The notes: generated by a model not told the origin, from the letters alone. Counted from the stretch's first letter, positions 11,006 through 22,261 are shown. The stretch: 64,000 bases of DNA from Coriaria nepalensis (GCA_027186245.1 CP114495.1:9850501-9914500); one strand, 5' to 3'. Program-made: numbers and translations.

Positions 11006-11653
11006 TGTTAGAAATGAACTGTTTTGCTAGGGAACTTCATTTTCTCTCTTTTGATTCAAGGTTGACATTTTGATCTATTAGTTGAAGCTCGTTGACTCCA
11101 ATTCATCAAGCTTCAGCATCTCAATAATGACTTGTGGGCTTTGATTTCATCTCATTTGGAGCTATATACTTCAAGTTATGATCAAAGGTGTTCTTGCTGG
11201 TTTTTGGTGTTGTTGTTGCTTCTGCATCAAGCAACATATCTATTTTCCGAGTTCAAGTTGATTTGGTCATTGTTGATCATATTTAGTGAACTTGCTTGAT
11301 CGTTTTTTGAAAAAGTTCGATAGACAAATCCTTTTTGGTCCGTTGGTCCATAATCAGCCAAAAAGCTGCTTCAGTAGCATGACTTTACTGCCATTGACAT
11401 GCCTTTTGGCTTTTTTTTTTTTTTTTTCCTTTCGCTTGCTTTAGTTGTTTAAATCAAATTTGTAGTATGACTTTAATATCTTTGTAATGATGAAGAAAAA
11501 GTCTCAATATATTCAACCTTTTGCTGCATTATGTAGTAAGCAGGTCGCAACAACATACTTATTGCTTATGCAGTAAGCATTTCACGACAGCATACATATT
11601 ACTTCCTCTGTTTTTCGACCTTCATCTTCTTCCAACTTCTTAATTCTCTTACA
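11006..11653 (+). repeat. Copia-B right (3') LTR, unit 1
   Basis: Begins TGTTAGAAATG and ends CTCTTACA, then the target duplication AGAAA at 11654-11658. Includes a homopolymer run of T near 11411-11428. Confidence 0.9.
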
Positions 11654-12720
11654 AGAAAGTCAGCATCGTGGCAATAAAGTAATTAATTAGATTAATTAAG
11701 GTTAAACCGTAACATTATGATAAGATAACTGAAAGATTTATGTCGGCGGTGTGCATGCTTGTCAATTTTCTTGAAACCAATCAGCTAACAAATGAAGTTG
11801 AGAACTTTTTCTATGGTTAATCATCAACTTCCTTCCTCCGTTGGCAACCTGTCAATCCAGCATTCACGTTTTCATTTGTCAGAAAATCAACTCTCCAGAA
11901 AAATTCCGGAAGAAGTAGAAGTAGGCAACTTGGGAAACCTAATTGGCCTAGTACTAGATGGGAAACTTTTCATTGGGAAAATTCTTTCTTCAATAGGAAA
12001 TCTTGTAAAATTACAAACGTTAGATCTCGATAACAATTTATTGTCTTGTCCGGTTCAGTACCCAAAACAGTTGGAAATCTAACTAAACTACTGGAAATGT
12101 CTATGGCCACGAACATATTGACGGGAGAAATCCCGTCAAGCCTTTCGAATTGCTAACATCTTCAATATTTGGATCTTTCGGATAATGGCTTAAGTGGCAA
12201 CATACCAAAAAAATGTTTACATCACGAGTTTAGGGATCTTTAGCATTCCTTCCACAATCGAAGGTTGTTCAAGTCTTCAGGTTTTGGACATGTCAATCCA
12301 TTCTTTTGAAGGACAGATTTCAAGATCATTAGCTCGCTTGAAAGGGATCGAGTATGTAATTCTTTCCTTTTAATGAATTATATGATACTATCCCTTCTTC
12401 TCTAGATGGGTTAATCCTAAAACTCGTCTCTCTCACAAAGCAAAGAAGATATTGATTGTAGGACTTTCTGCAGGATCGTAACTCTATGTATCGTCATTGT
12501 TTTCATTTTCTTAGTATCATATAGGATAATTAAGAGGAAGAAGAAGAAACATGAGACAAATGTGATATCATTTGATGGACTTCATAGAATGTACCCCTAC
12601 TACGAACTGAAGTCAGCTATTAAGGATTTCAACGGAGTGAATTTGATTGGTGAAGAGAGTTTTGGCTGTTTGGTTATTGGGAAACAGAGAGAAAATGGTA
12701 GATAATGTTGTCATTTGCGG
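11654..12720 (+). pseudogene. LRR receptor kinase ectodomain-to-P-loop fragment, unit 1
   Basis: Reads as leucine-rich repeats (VGNLGNLIGLVLDG, IGNLVKLQTLDLDNN, then GNLTKLLEMSM, LQYLDLSDNGLSGNIP) broken by stops and frameshifts. Next come a transmembrane-like stretch (ILIVGLSAG... VFIFL, with an internal stop), a basic stop-transfer (KRKKKKHETN) and a juxtamembrane/P-loop start (LKSAIKDFNGVNLIGEESFG). This is the upstream part of an LRR-XII kinase of the same kind as the fragment at 4002-4789. The two lie in the wrong order to be one gene, so they are remnants of two tandem genes. It is cut at 12720 by a deletion that joins it to copia-A. Confidence 0.75.
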
Positions 12721-15330
12721 AAAGGTGTCTCCATAATCAACTCCATGCTGTTGTGAATATCCCTTGACAACAAGTCTTGCTTTGTGCCTCTTGGTGGTTC
12801 CATCCGGATTGACTTTAACCTTGTAAATCCACTTCACCCCAATGGTTTTCTTTCCTTCTGGTTTCTTGGTCAGTTTCCAAGTCTCATTCTTGTTGATTGT
12901 GGAAATCTCCTCATTCATTGCTTGTTCCCAATTTGGATCACCTTTGGCCTCTTCATAGCAGCTAGGTTCTGAGATGGCCAAGTTGCATCTTTGACACACA
13001 TCATCAATACTTCTGAACCTTGGATTTTCAGGTTCATCCTCTTCATCAGACAAAGGTTCAGATTGCACAGCTTGCTCCTCCATCAATAATTCTGAGCTTT
13101 CTTCATCTTCATTGTCCCAATTGAGGCTTGCTAACTCATCAAATGTTACATCCCTACTAACCATAACCTTGTTGGACTTTGGGTTGAAAACTCTATATCC
13201 CTTGCTTTCAGCACTATAACCAACCAGCACACACTTTTCTGATTTTTCAGAGAGTTTATCCCTCTTGGCATCAGGGACATGGATGAAGCAAATTGAACCG
13301 AATACTTTGAGATGAGAGGCAGAAGGTTTGAGGTTGAACCATGCCTCATATGGAGTTTTTCCCTCTACGGCTTTGGTAGGAAGTCTGTTCAGCAGATGCA
13401 CAGAGGTGAAAGCTGCCTCAGCCCAAAACCTTTTGGGGATCTTTTTCTCAAACAGCATGCTTCTAGACATCTCCATTACTATTCGGTTTCTTCTTTCAGC
13501 AACCCCATTTTGCTGAGGTGAATAAGGCACTGTAAATTGGTGGACAATGCCTTGAGTTTCACAAAAATATTTGAACTCAGTTGAGTTGTATTCCCCTCCA
13601 TTATCAGTCCTTAAGACTTTGATTTTCTTTTCTGACTGAGCTTCAACCAAGGCTTTGAACTTCTTGAACAGCCCGAACACTTCTGATTTGTTCTTGAGAA
13701 AGTAAATCCAACCATACCTTGTTTGATCATCTATAAACAGTAGGAAGAATTTGCTGTTGTTAAATGAGGGAACCTTCATAGGTCCACATACATCGGAGTG
13801 AACAAGTTGAAGCTTCTCAGATGCCCTATTAGCTTGGTTGATAGGAAAAGGCTTCCTTTTCATTTTTCCAAGTTGACAGCATTCACAAATTTCAGTTTGA
13901 ACTTGCAACTTTGAAATGTCTTCAACCATCCTTTTTGAGCTCAGAATGCTAAGTTTCCTCATGTCACAATGGCCATATCTTTTGTGCCAAAGCCATGATT
14001 CATCAGCTTTGCTCATCATAGCCTTATGATCACCATTTTCCCAATTTAGAGAGAAGTTGTTGTTGTTGATCTTGGCCTGAGCAATCAGCTTCATGTTGGA
14101 ATCTAGGATTCTGCAGTATTCTTCTTGGAAGGTAAGACAGCAGCCACTCTTCATGATTTGCCCCACACTGAGAAGATTCTGATCCAGATTCGGAACATAA
14201 AGAACATCTTTGATTGTCCTTGCTCCATTGCTTGTCTTGACAGAAACAATCCCTCTTCCTTCTACCTTCAGAGTTTCACCATTGCCTACAATGAAATTTG
14301 TCTTGCTTGACATGTCTAGGCTGAGAAACAAGTCTTTGTTGAAGGTCATGTGACTTGTGCATCCACTATCGATCAACCATTCATGCCTTTGTCTTGGTCT
14401 TTTGGCTTGTGTGACCATGAAAGCATTTTCTTCATCTTCAGCATGATTTGCTTGCTGAGATTTGTGATTTTCTGTTTCATACTTCCTTTTTCTGCACTCC
14501 TTCTCCACATGACCGAATCTTTTGCAATAGGAGCATTGAGGTTTTCCCTTGTTCCGACAAGTCTTTTCAAAGTGCCCCTTTCTCTTGCAAATGGTACAAG
14601 TGTGTTCCTTCTTCTTGCTTGCAGGATTTGAAGGTTTGGAGCTGCTGCCTTGGTTGTCCCTTTTCCAAGGTTTTTTCTGATTTGCAAAGAAAGCATCTTA
14701 TGTAGTTGCATCTGTCCTATTTGAATGCCTCTTCTCATTTGCTTGAAGTGAGCCTACGAGTTCATTCATGGTCAGTTTGGACAGATCTTTGCTTTCCTCT
14801 ATAGCATCCACTTTTGAGTCAAATTTGGAAGGCAAGCTCACCAACACTTTGTTCACGATTGAGCTCTCAGTAATGTCACTTCCTAGCATTCTCATTTGAC
14901 TCACAATCTCATTTAGCTTATCCACATAAGCCTTGATAGGTTCATCATCTTTCATTCTTAGAGCTTCAAAGTCTCTTCTTCCAGTGAGCAAGTTGACAGC
15001 TCTAACCCTTTTGGTTCCATGGAATTCTGCTTGAAGAGTATCCCACACTGATTTAGCATTTTTTAGGCCAAGAATTCTTGTGTGAATCTCATTCGAAATG
15101 GCAGATTGGATGACTGTAAGGGCTCTATAGTTCTTCAATCTCTTTTCCTTGTCTGCCTTTAGTTGGTTAATTGTGAAGTGCTCATCTTCAGCAGAAGGTT
15201 CGTAGCCTTCTTCCACTGCTTCCCATAGATCAAATGCAATAAGGTAATTTTGCATCTTGTCATTCCATATGTGATAGTCTTTTCTACTGAAAACAGGTGG
15301 AGAGGGAAGATTCACACTGTTGGAAGACAT
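12721..15330 (-). pseudogene. Copia-A gag-pol reading frame with one internal stop, unit 1
   Basis: From ATG at 15330 (MSSNSVNLPSPPVFSRKDY) the frame encodes a UBN2-type gag (AFDLWEAVEEGYEP). A TAA at 14700-14698 follows DATT. The same frame then stays open to the deletion point. It has two CCHC zinc knuckles (CTICKRKGHFEKTC, CSYCKRFGHVEKEC), protease LIDSGCTSHM, integrase with LLFIDDQTRYG, LRTDNGGEY and PQQNGVAERRN, and the RT start VKWIYKVKVNPDG. Apart from the TAA and the truncation I see no break in this copy, which is unusual for this window. Confidence 0.88.
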
Positions 15331-15447
15331 TTCTGATTTTCTAGTTTTTTGAGTAGGTAAGAATCTGTTTTTTTTTTTTTATCGATTGAAGTTGGAGAGA
15401 AAGAATGGATGATGATTAGGCCCCATAAGAATTAAGCTCTGATACCA

Positions 15448-16114
15448 TGTTAGAATTTAGAAGTTGAGAGCAAAAAACAGAATACACTTTGTTTTCTGAT
15501 AAAATTTGCTTACTTGCGTAAAATGCAAGTTTTTCATTTCATTAATACTTAATAAAGAGATGCTTACAAATCAGAATAATTACTAAAGTTAAAGTAAACT
15601 AAGACATCTCTAATCAACTAGGATTAGAAGTTACAATACTAGATTGGATATTTCAAAAGTGCTAAGTACAATCAAGCACACAAAAACAGCAAAAAAGCTA
15701 TTTCTGTAAAAGCAGCAAAGGCAAAAAAGCTGTTACTATAAAAACAGCTTTTGGCTTTGTGTTAAAACACCAAAAGTGAGATGATGGACTTTGGCATGCT
15801 TGATCTCGAAGCTTGAGATCCAACCAACTTAAACAAACTTGCTTGAGGTCAGAGCAGCTCCATTTGAGGTAAAAAAATGCACTAAAACAGAAACTTCACA
15901 AGGCCAAAATCAATAAAACATTAAAAGCAAGATTAGGCCTCAAGTTGAGTTTTAATGATCCAATCACCTTCAAACCAATTGCAACAAGTCATAAATGACG
16001 AGAGGAAGCTAATGGAATTGGAGTCAATGCATTTGGATTAGGGAGTCAAAAAGCCAACGTTTTTGATTAATTTCCAATTGTGAAGTCACTAACCAAACAA
16101 GCAATCTTCAAACA
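15448..16114 (-). repeat. Copia-A 5' LTR, unit 1
   Basis: 667 bp with TG...CA ends, starting right after the 19-nt initiator tRNA-Met primer site on its left. Differs from the equivalent unit-2 LTR (51819-52485) at about 10 positions by eye. Confidence 0.93.
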
Positions 16115-16210
16115 CTCTCCAAGCTAAAATAACTCTTTTATATTGACCTTTCGGATTATATGCAAGATTGTATTCTGTTTCTTTAGGTTGTAAGAAAAGC
16201 TAAAGAAATA
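16115..16210 (+). pseudogene. RLP remnant on the right side of copia-A, unit 1
   Basis: Starts with the target CTCTC, then CAAGCTAAAATAACTC, the continuation of an RLP leucine-rich repeat (in the live gene at 26634: CTCTCCGAGCTAAAACAACTC). It soon passes into sequence like the RLP 3' flank (TTCTGTTTCTTTAGGTTG). The left half of this RLP remnant was deleted in unit 1 but survives at 46954-47138 in unit 2. Confidence 0.7.
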
Positions 16211-16219
16211 TATGCGTTG

Positions 16220-16600
16220 ATTTCTATCTTCTATATGACTCCTTGGTCAAAAATTACATCATCTACTTCCAGTTTGTGCACCAATTTCTTCTTACAGTTA
16301 GTACTGTCATCTATATGGTGGATAGAAACGATGGAGATTAGGCCAAATACTTAAGAGATGCATTCTCTGAGCTTCGAACTCAGAAGGGAATCCCCGAATC
16401 ATCAAAATAACATTCTTGAAACTAATTTTTGGATAACGGAGGGTTTTCAGGTTATAAATCATAAAAATAACATTCTTGAAACTAATTTTTGGATAACGGA
16501 GGGTTTTCAGGTTATAAGATGTTTACGATGATGTTCCTAAAGAATAAGAAAGGTTACAAGATGATTGCATAATTGACAGAACTATCAAAAAGGAAAAAAA
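16220..16600 (-). pseudogene. Decayed PARN-like 3' exon relic, unit 1
   Basis: Similar to PARN copy 1 around 230-410 (ATACTTTAGAGATGCATTCTC, then the TTTTTGGATAACGG and TTTTCAGGTTATAAGATG blocks), but too damaged to read as protein. A 60-bp block (about 16403-16462) is repeated in tandem in unit 1 only. Confidence 0.65.
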
Positions 16601-16619
16601 TTTAAAAATGCTCATCTTT

Positions 16620-17041
16620 TGTTAGGATTATATCAACAGTGTCAATACAAGATGTATATGAGCTTGCCGCGTGGAAAAAGCTAGAAAACCAACAAATTTG
16701 AAATTTACTATTTTTGATATGAAAAAGATGAAAATGCTTGCCGTGTATGAAAAGAGATCATGCAGGAAAGAGCCCTGAAACTGTACCTTCACCTAAGGAC
16801 GAGGATGACGATGACGATGATGGAAATGGTGGTGGATCCGGGAGTGGACTTGGCCGGGGAAACCCATTCAACTGGGGCCCACCATCTTTTAACTCTACTG
16901 TTATATCATCTTTCGTTATTTTATACTTTGTTATTGCACCAGGTGGCCTTTTGGTTCTTCTCTATATGATTATGAAGCATGTAGAAAAGTATGCAAAAAT
17001 TTGCATTCTGTTTCTCTAGGTTGAATGTTATTAACAAAAGT
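16620..17041 (+). other. RLP 3'-flank relic with an open 93-codon frame, unit 1
   Basis: An open frame 16738-17019 would encode an acidic/Gly-rich linker (DEDDDDDDGNGGGSGSG), NPFNWGPP, and a hydrophobic segment. I do not call it a gene. The same block recurs in decayed form at 23820-24050, 52910-53170 and 60200-60400, and is homologous to the transcribed 3' flank of the RLP genes (for example 33120-33245). In unit 2 the frame is stopped by TGA at the Trp codon of the NPFNWG motif. It is always followed by a PARN-like relic on the opposite strand. Confidence 0.55.
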
Positions 17042-17340
17042 TTAAAGAAATGTAGGCTTTGATGAATAATCGCATACAAAAAACTGAGAACAAAATTTTT
17101 GAATCGACGAAAAGGAGTTAGTGTGATTATCATCATTACCGATACCCCCTACAGGATATGAAGAAGGTAGAGAATAAGAAATCCGGTTACCTGTACGAAG
17201 AAGATCGATAACTTCACCGCTTTTTCCAACTGAGATAGAGATTGCACTTGATGTGCTTTCGGTGGTTCTCAGTGCGGGACCATTTTTCAGAGGTCGAAGA
17301 AGAAAAAGAAAAGTCGAACACCTATGCATACGTTTTACTT
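17042..17340 (-). pseudogene. Divergent PARN-like exon relic, unit 1
   Basis: Minus-strand reading VIDLLRTGNRISYSLPSS parallels the PARN copies' DLRYLFHTGNRISDSVGSSS, in the same tail-to-tail position relative to an RLP 3' flank. Only one exon's worth is left and the reading starts and ends in unrelated sequence, so it is a relic. Confidence 0.6.
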
Positions 17341-18230
17341 AGTACTGATCATAAATGAAGAATCATGGAAGAAGATTCACAGAGAAGTTTCTTTGGTCCC
17401 CATAGTGATCGGAAAACTTGGAGGTAAACAAACATTGACTTGACTCCAACAAATGGGGTATTTCTTCAGAATGAAGAAGAATAACATGATTTGATTGTGA
17501 AGAATATATGTTGGACAATATTGATTACAACATTGTTGCTCCAAATTGGGACCAGTATTACTGCACCCGCTTAAGATGGCCCACCAATCATTCTTACATA
17601 ATATGGTTTGTAGCTATTGGGTTTGTCTGGTTAATTTTATATAGGCCATTATTGAAGCAAATAGCAATCATCTAGTCAATATGTATAGAGATGAAAGAAT
17701 AAAATCAGGTTGAACTCAAACTTTATGGGAAATTAAATTACATTCATGAAGTCAAGTTTTTACATCAATGATTGGAAGTAAACTGTTTGTAACTATTCAT
17801 AATCTACACTGTTTAAAAGAAAGGAAAAAAGAGAAGTAGCAGAAAATATGGTTTCACATTACAGCACATGAAATTTGAAAAAAGAGAAAGAAAAATGAAG
17901 AGAATTAATGAGGGGCTTGTGTCATTTATGGTTCAGTCAGAGGGTGGACTTGATTGGGGGACCCCGACTGAGGTCCACCACCTTCTCTGAACTCTACCGT
18001 TCATTATTGCTATGAAAACTCGTTTGGTTTGTTTCCTTTAAGATAGAGATGGCTCACACGTAGGGCTTTTAATTAAATGAAATTAATTTCCAATAAATCA
18101 TATCAAATACTTAAATTACAGAATAAGTTCATATACATATATATACACTAAGTTCAAATGATCAAAATTTACAATGCAACATGCTTGGCCCAAATTTCAA
18201 ATAGCTTTATTGTTTCATAACAATTGCTTT
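17341..18230. other. Spacer with a minor RLP 3'-flank relic
   Basis: I see no gene. The 17341-17450 part resembles the RLP upstream region (24421-24510). A short block near 17935-18010 (AGGGTGGACTTGATTGGGGG, then CTTCTCTGAACTCTACC) resembles the RLP 3' flank. The middle part, about 17460-17900, differs from unit 2 at the same place, so one unit has gained or lost sequence here. Confidence 0.45.
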
Positions 18231-18239
18231 CAAATATGA

Positions 18240-18800
18240 TTTGGAATTCTTCAACCTTCCCTTTCTGTGGTTCCTAGCCTCAAACTTCCTTCTAGGGTTC
18301 TAGAGAGAATTCCTGTTGATTGAGTGAGTTGCCTACCCACTTCACTACCTCTCGAGAAGACCGAGACGAGAATCACGAGCTACCTTCCCTTCTGCCTTTT
18401 GTCCCGAGATTGAATGATTCTTCCCTAAGCCTTCAAAACTGAACCACCTTTTGTCACTTCACTACCTTTTTCCTCCTCTCTTGATGAACTCTCGACTGAA
18501 AAAAAGCAAGAGCCATCATAGCTGAGACTATATATGATTCTATGCCATCCTCATTCCCTTCTTTGCTGGCTTTTGCCTTACCGATGTGGATTCGAAGTCC
18601 GGACTGACCCATGAAGTCAATACATGCTTTCGGGACATTCACTATCTCACTTCCGGTAAGACGGAGACTTCTAGAAAAGGGAAGCCGCTCCCTCTTGCTT
18701 TGAAAGAGCTCCTCCCGGATTCTAGGAATAGATCACCTGCTTGCGTAGTCCCTCCAAGTGGTTGAAAGCTATCAATCTGACTTATGCGAAGAGAACGATC
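18240..18800. other. Probable nuclear insert of mitochondrial DNA, unit 1
   Basis: Composition changes abruptly from AT-rich to balanced, purine-run-rich sequence (for example GGAGGAGCTCTTTCAAAG and TCTCGAGAGGTAGTGAAG on the minus strand), a style I associate with plant mitochondrial intergenic DNA. There is no plausible nuclear gene; an open 62-codon minus frame (18642-18454) resembles nothing I know. Both units carry it just upstream of the S-domain kinase, so it predates the duplication and could supply promoter sequence to that gene. The call is from composition and memory only. Confidence 0.45.
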
Positions 18801-19065
18801 CGCACTAATTACGTAAAATCACACCCACGCTAATTACGACAAACACATGCAAGTCTTCTCACACATCTAATTATATATGTGGACATATCTTTTTCTTTTT
18901 CTTATTATTATTATTATTTTTTTATTTTTGGCCAATCATATATTACCCTACTACGTCTTTATTACATTAACCAAATATCCCATGCATCAACCTTCAGCTA
19001 CCATATTACTTTCAATACGGCACTCAATTTTCATCAACATCAACCGGATCACTATCCCAAATACC

Positions 19066-21815
19066 ATGAATTCAACGAAATTATATTTTTATTCTCGTAC
19101 TGTTCTTCTTCTTCTTCATCATCTAGTAATTTTCCACATCTGTGTTGCCCTTGGGATCAATAACACACTGTCTTCAAACGACATCGTACGGGATGGAGAT
19201 AAACTCGTTTCCAGAAACAAAACCTTTGCTCTTGGCTTCTTCAGCCCCGGAGACTCGCCACGCCGGTATGTCGGAATTTGGTACAACAAAGTTCCGGATC
19301 AAACAGTTGTCTGGGTCGCCAACAGAGACCACCCTCTCAACGACACGTCGGGCGCTCTTTCCATCAACACCCGTGGAAACCTCATTATTTACACAAAAAC
19401 CCCAGATGTTCCTCTCTGGTCAACTAACATTTCATCACTCTTCTCGACAAAACCCACCATGGCCAAGCTTCTAGATTCAGGGAATCTTGTTATAACTCAA
19501 CCGGAGAGCCAAGAGATTATTTGGCAAAGCTTTGATTACCCTACAAACACCTCGCTTCCGTATATGAAACTTGGGTTGGACCGACAAACCGGGTTTACCT
19601 GGTTCCTAACTTCTTGGAAGGCGGTCAATGATCCGGGAACAGGAAATTTCTCACATAAAATTGACCCGACCGGATTTTCTCAGTAATTTATATACAAGGA
19701 CCGGTCTCCATGGTGGCGGGGTGGGCCCTGGACCGGACATAGATGGAGCGGCGTGCCGGAGATGGCACCTAACTTTATAATTAATGTTAGTTATGTGGAT
19801 AATATTAGTGAAGTATCTACATCATATGGTGTTACTGATAACTCAATTACGAGGAAGGTGTTGGATGAATCCGGATTCATCCGACGGTCCAGGTGGGACG
19901 ATCAGGACGGGAAATGGTTTGAGTTTTGGTCCGCCCCGGTCCACTGGTGTGACAAGTACGGTCAATGTGGTCCGAATAGCAATTGTGACCCGGACCGGAC
20001 AGAGTTATTTGTGTGCACGTGCTTACCCGGGTTCGAACCCAAGTCGCCCCGAGATTGGGACTTGAGAGACGGGTCAAGTGGGTGTGTGAGGAAGCAAAAT
20101 GTATCCACGTGTCGAAGTGGGGAAGGGTTTGTGACAGTGTCACGAGTGAAGGTGCCCGACACATCGGTGGCGCGTGTGAACATGAGTATGAGCTTGGAAG
20201 CATGTAAGGAAGAGTGCTTGAAGAATTGTTCGTGCGTGGGTTACACGAGTGCGGATGACAGTGGGGGAGGAACTGGGTGCGTGATGTGGCACGGGGATTT
20301 GATGGATACGAGGACGTACGGTGCTGCTGTGGGTCAACAAGATTTATACGTACGTGTTGATGCAGCTGAATTAATTGGTACATTATACGATACCCACTTC
20401 TCTACAAATTCCATACATGCTCAATTCTAAAGCTTACATTTTATAGTCTTAGTGATATACAATTCTCTAAGAATTTTAGTTTAAGAGTTTAGACCGCATG
20501 CTAGAGCATATATTAGACACTCCGAATATAAGACAAGATCTCAAATGTGTTTATGTTTTTGAAAGTCATATGTGCTAGTCATATGCTATAAATATAGCTA
20601 ATTTTTTTATTGTCTAATATTGATTCTAGGGAGTGCTCTATGATGGAAAAGAAATAGCAGTGAAAAGACTAAGTAAGCATTCAGGGCAGGGAATACAAGA
20701 GCTCAAGAATGAAATAACATTGATAGCACAACTCCAACACAGAAACCTGGTCAAGATTTTAGGCTTTTGCATCCAAGATGAAGAGAAGTTGCTCATTTAT
20801 GAATACTTGCCTAACAAAAGCTTGGACTCTTTTATCTTTGATGAAATAAAAAAAGAATTTTTAGATTGGAGAAAACGTTCTGAGATCATTATCGGTGTAT
20901 CTCGTGGAATGTTATACCTTCATCAAGATTCAAGATTAAGAATAATTCATAGAGATCTGAAGACGAGCAATGTTCTATTAGACGCCGATTTAAACCCCAA
21001 AATAGCAGATTTTGGCATGGCAAGAATTTTCGGAGGGGATCAAATGGAAGCCAATACCACTCGAGTTGTTGGAACATAGTAAGCTAATTAATCATAACTT
21101 GTTTACAGTGATTTTTGCCATCGATATGATTGCATAAGTATGACGACCAAATTCTTACCATTTGATGGGTATTGCAGCGGTTATATGTCTCCAGAATATG
21201 CTATGGAAGGGTTATTTTCGATAAAGTCAGACGTATACAGCTTCGGAGTTTTGCTCTTAGAGATCATTACTGGTAGAAAGAACAGCAATTACTACCATGA
21301 CGAATCATCTTTGAATTTAGTCGGACATGTGAGTGTTAACATCCCTATCTCAATACATGATATCAAAGTCTAAAATGTTTGATTCAGATATCTCTTACAT
21401 AGGAAAGTATAAATATTTATAATAATCTCTTTAAAGAAAGCTATGTTGTTATAAGTCTATGTCTTTGATTTTAGGTTCCTAATTATAAATGGTATGAGTT
21501 TTTTAGGTTTGGAAGTTATGGAAAGAAGGGAGAGGAATGGAAATAGTTGACACAACCTTGGATGAATCCGATTATGGTGAGATTGTAAGATATGTACACA
21601 TTGGGCTGTTGTGCGTGCAGGAGCAGGCAGCTGATCGACCCAAAATGTCGGCAGTTGTGTTCATGTTAAGCAATGACGTGCCACTTCCGACACCAAAACA
21701 GCCTGCATTCATTATAAAGAGAAACTATAATTGCAATCACGGAACAGATCCATCTACCAGTGAAGGAGCTAATTCTGCAAATGACCTAACTTTTACTGTT
21801 CTTGAAGCTCGTTGA
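19066..21815 (+). pseudogene. S-domain (G-type lectin) receptor kinase, unit 1, broken
   Basis: I take ATG 19066 (MNSTKLYFYSRTVLLLLHHL, a signal peptide) rather than the in-frame ATG at 18877. The ectodomain exon encodes a bulb-lectin domain (ALGFFSPGDSPRRYVGIWY, VVWVANRD), an S-locus glycoprotein domain, an EGF-like CDKYGQCGPNSNC, and a PAN domain (CKEECLKNCSCVGY). It carries a TAA at 19684-19686, where unit 2 has TCC. Kinase exons 20630-21078, 21178-21328 and 21507-21815 are in phase, with [18 protein letters not shown] and a C-terminal tail ending LEAR. Only about 200 bp separates the PAN end from the exon starting [15 protein letters not shown]. The exon for the transmembrane helix, juxtamembrane and Gly-rich loop is missing. 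Confidence 0.88.
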
Positions 21816-22261
21816 TTACTGATTACGTTAAAAGACGTGCATATCCATTTCTAGGGATGGAGGTTCCACCACCATGAATATATGTAATTATATACTAGGG
21901 AAGTGGATTGTTATTATTATTACCATTTTCTTGAGTTTGAGGATTCTACACCTACGCCACCACCACCGTCAATGCCGACAGTAATGGAGGTGGAGCGGCG
22001 GCAGCAAAGACAAAGATGTGATGATAGAGGTGGAGAGGCAGCAGTCACTACTAAGAAAAGGTCCTTTACACTAAAAACACGCCTCTAAAGTGAGAAAGTG
22101 TCACTAAATAATTTACTGTAGCGGCACAATTTAGTAGCACTTGGTGCATTCCGTGGACAGCAAATGTCATTTAGCAGCGTAAAGAACCGCGCTTTGTATA
22201 AAGCAAACATGGTACTTGTCATAGTCATGGTGCATTCCGTGCATACATGGAAATGTAATCT
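21816..22261. other. Downstream spacer of the S-domain kinase, unit 1
   Basis: 3' flank and spacer. Contains CCACCACCGTC-type and GGAGGTGGAG-type simple stretches. I see no gene and no clear transposon ends. Confidence 0.45.

Larger units (their letters stand above)
4843..11653 (+). mobile_element. Copia-B LTR retrotransposon, degenerate, unit 1
   Basis: A complete but decayed Ty1/copia element on +. It is bounded by TG...CA long terminal repeats (4843-5472 and 11006-11653) and by the 5-bp duplication AGAAA. The primer-binding site TGGTATTAGAGCC follows the left LTR at 5473, a one-base variant of the usual initiator tRNA-Met site. A purine tract AGAAGGAG (10998-11005) precedes the right LTR. 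In order it holds gag relics, a protease relic, an integrase core, and RT/RNase H split by a nested 1.5-kb solo LTR. Stops and frameshifts are frequent throughout. The LTRs differ in length by 18 bp and by many substitutions, so it is older than copia-A. Confidence 0.93.
12721..16114 (-). mobile_element. Copia-A LTR retrotransposon, 3'-truncated, unit 1
   Basis: Same insertion as the full element at 47139-52485. It keeps the 5' LTR (15448-16114), the primer site (TGGTATCAGAGC read on -, just left of the LTR), gag, protease and integrase. It is cut at 12721 within RT (reading GDTFPQ instead of continuing), so the rest of RT, RNase H, the 3' LTR and the left flanking RLP piece are gone. The deletion is about 2.1 kb relative to unit 2. 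The target sequence CTCTC follows at 16115-16119. Confidence 0.92.

Noticed and set aside
12784..14705. Several plus-strand frames of 60-93 codons in the copia-A region
   Set aside because: They are antisense to gag and pol and have no independent support.
16738..17019. 93-codon frame with acidic/Gly linker and hydrophobic end, possible small membrane protein
   Set aside because: It recurs in broken form at four or more sites and matches the RLP 3' flank; unit 2 has a stop in it. Best explained as non-coding 3' sequence.
19877..20383. 168-codon minus-strand frame opposite the S-domain exon
   Set aside because: A shadow of the GC-rich lectin/PAN exon; no family resemblance and no start or splice context.
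22060..22200. Possible MITE (stretch with CACTAAATAATTTACTGTAGCG)
   Set aside because: I could not find matching inverted ends or a target duplication.
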